Source: Rhizodiscina lignyota
Taxonomy: Eukaryota > Ascomycota > Dothideomycetes > Aulographales > Rhizodiscinaceae
Assembly (NCBI GenBank): GCA_010015805.1
Contig: ML978131.1
Coordinates: forward strand, 806,001-870,000
Direction: 5' to 3'
DNA length: 64,000 nucleotides
The notes under the pieces were generated by a model that made no database searches, was not told the origin of the DNA, and was given only the letters and a program-made list of their open reading frames with translations. Positions 63,661-64,000 of this stretch are shown piece by piece (within the stretch, counting starts at the first letter, position 1; every line of letters begins with the position of its first letter). The translations under genes were made by a program, and so were the position numbers.

Positions 63661-64000
63661 ATGTTGCTCACCACCGCCGTTGCGGCGCTGTTTACATTTT
63701 CCACTGCAGCATCTGGTTCGGTACTAAGACGGTCCTCAGACTACCTTCAGGAAGCTATATCTACTGCAAAGACTCTTCAGAAATTATTCTATCATGAGTC
63801 AACCGGCTTGTGGACTGGCGTCGGGCCCAAGGCACACCTACCACCTGTAGACTATTGGTTCACCTCGGCCAACTGCCTCAGCACTATCGGTCTTCTAGCG
63901 TCCCTTGACAATGGCACCAGCAGTATGATTGATCCCATTATTCAGAATTCATACGTTCAAGCCCAAGCTTTCAACCTTGGGCGAGGCAAGTCGACTACCG
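63661..64000 (+). CDS. GH76-like secreted glycosidase, 3' end outside window
   Basis: Open from ATG 63661 to the window end (113 codons, no stop). Begins with a signal peptide (MLLTTAVAALFTFSTAASG). The following part (YLQEAISTAKTLQKLFY, STGLWTG, DYWFTSANCLSTIGLLASL) resembles the N-terminal helix pair of family 76 alpha-1,6-mannanase-type proteins, where a W...NSANCL-like motif is common. Fungal members act on cell-wall mannan or in GPI-linked wall assembly. The catalytic Asp pair would lie downstream, so the call rests on the N-terminus only. Confidence 0.65.
   Translation, partial: MLLTTAVAALFTFSTAASGSVLRRSSDYLQEAISTAKTLQKLFYHESTGLWTGVGPKAHLPPVDYWFTSANCLSTIGLLASLDNGTSSMIDPIIQNSYVQAQAFNLGRGKSTT

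Overview
This window looks like nuclear DNA of a filamentous ascomycete (Pezizomycotina, probably a Dothideomycete; this placement is inference). Genes carry short GT-AG introns of about 40-200 nt with CTAAC/CTGAC-like branch sites, and the neighbours are fungal: a Zn(2)Cys(6)/Fungal_trans regulator, small secreted proteins, a GH76-like enzyme, a RasGAP with PH/C2-like regions, an AtuA-type protein and a Baeyer-Villiger-like monooxygenase. I see no rRNA, tRNA, CRISPR or retroelement. Exon structures were derived by hand from splice consensus, reading phase and known family motifs.

Layout. 0-10.3 kb: the end of a Gly/Tyr-rich-tailed protein; a five-exon fatty aldehyde dehydrogenase whose last small exon ends in Ser-Lys-Leu; a secreted DUF3455 protein; an orphan protein with a disordered N-terminus. 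10.7-21 kb is a housekeeping block: archaemetzincin, cytosolic tryptophanyl-tRNA synthetase divergent from 40S ribosomal protein S0 (uS2), a membrane-anchored short-chain reductase divergent from COG8, and a DUF829/TMEM53-like hydrolase.

22-36.7 kb is a compact accessory metabolic neighbourhood: an AtuA/DUF1446 protein, a nirA/nit-4-like Zn(2)Cys(6) activator, then four enzyme or transporter genes in tandem on the minus strand (polyol-type SDR, sugar-porter MFS, aldo-keto reductase, flavin monooxygenase). It is closed by a 5'-truncated xylitol/sorbitol-dehydrogenase relic that begins a few bases from a 189-bp TA-flanked MITE. The gene set suggests uptake and oxidation/reduction of a sugar, polyol, ketone or terpenoid-like substrate under one local regulator; the substrate is unknown.

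37-46 kb is gene-poor, with a small secreted protein, an orphan protein with coding-like sequence after its stop, a diverged tandem duplication and a zinc-ribbon-like small protein. 46-59 kb returns to conserved genes: GST-like protein, O6-alkylguanine-DNA alkyltransferase-like protein, cyclophilin-40 (with a 10-nt exon, a GC-AG intron and a perfect upstream heat-shock element), a disordered phosphoprotein-like protein, and a 1322-residue RasGAP. The last 5 kb holds a secreted protein with an unresolved 3' part, several non-coding stretches, and the start of a GH76-like secreted glycosidase that runs off the window.
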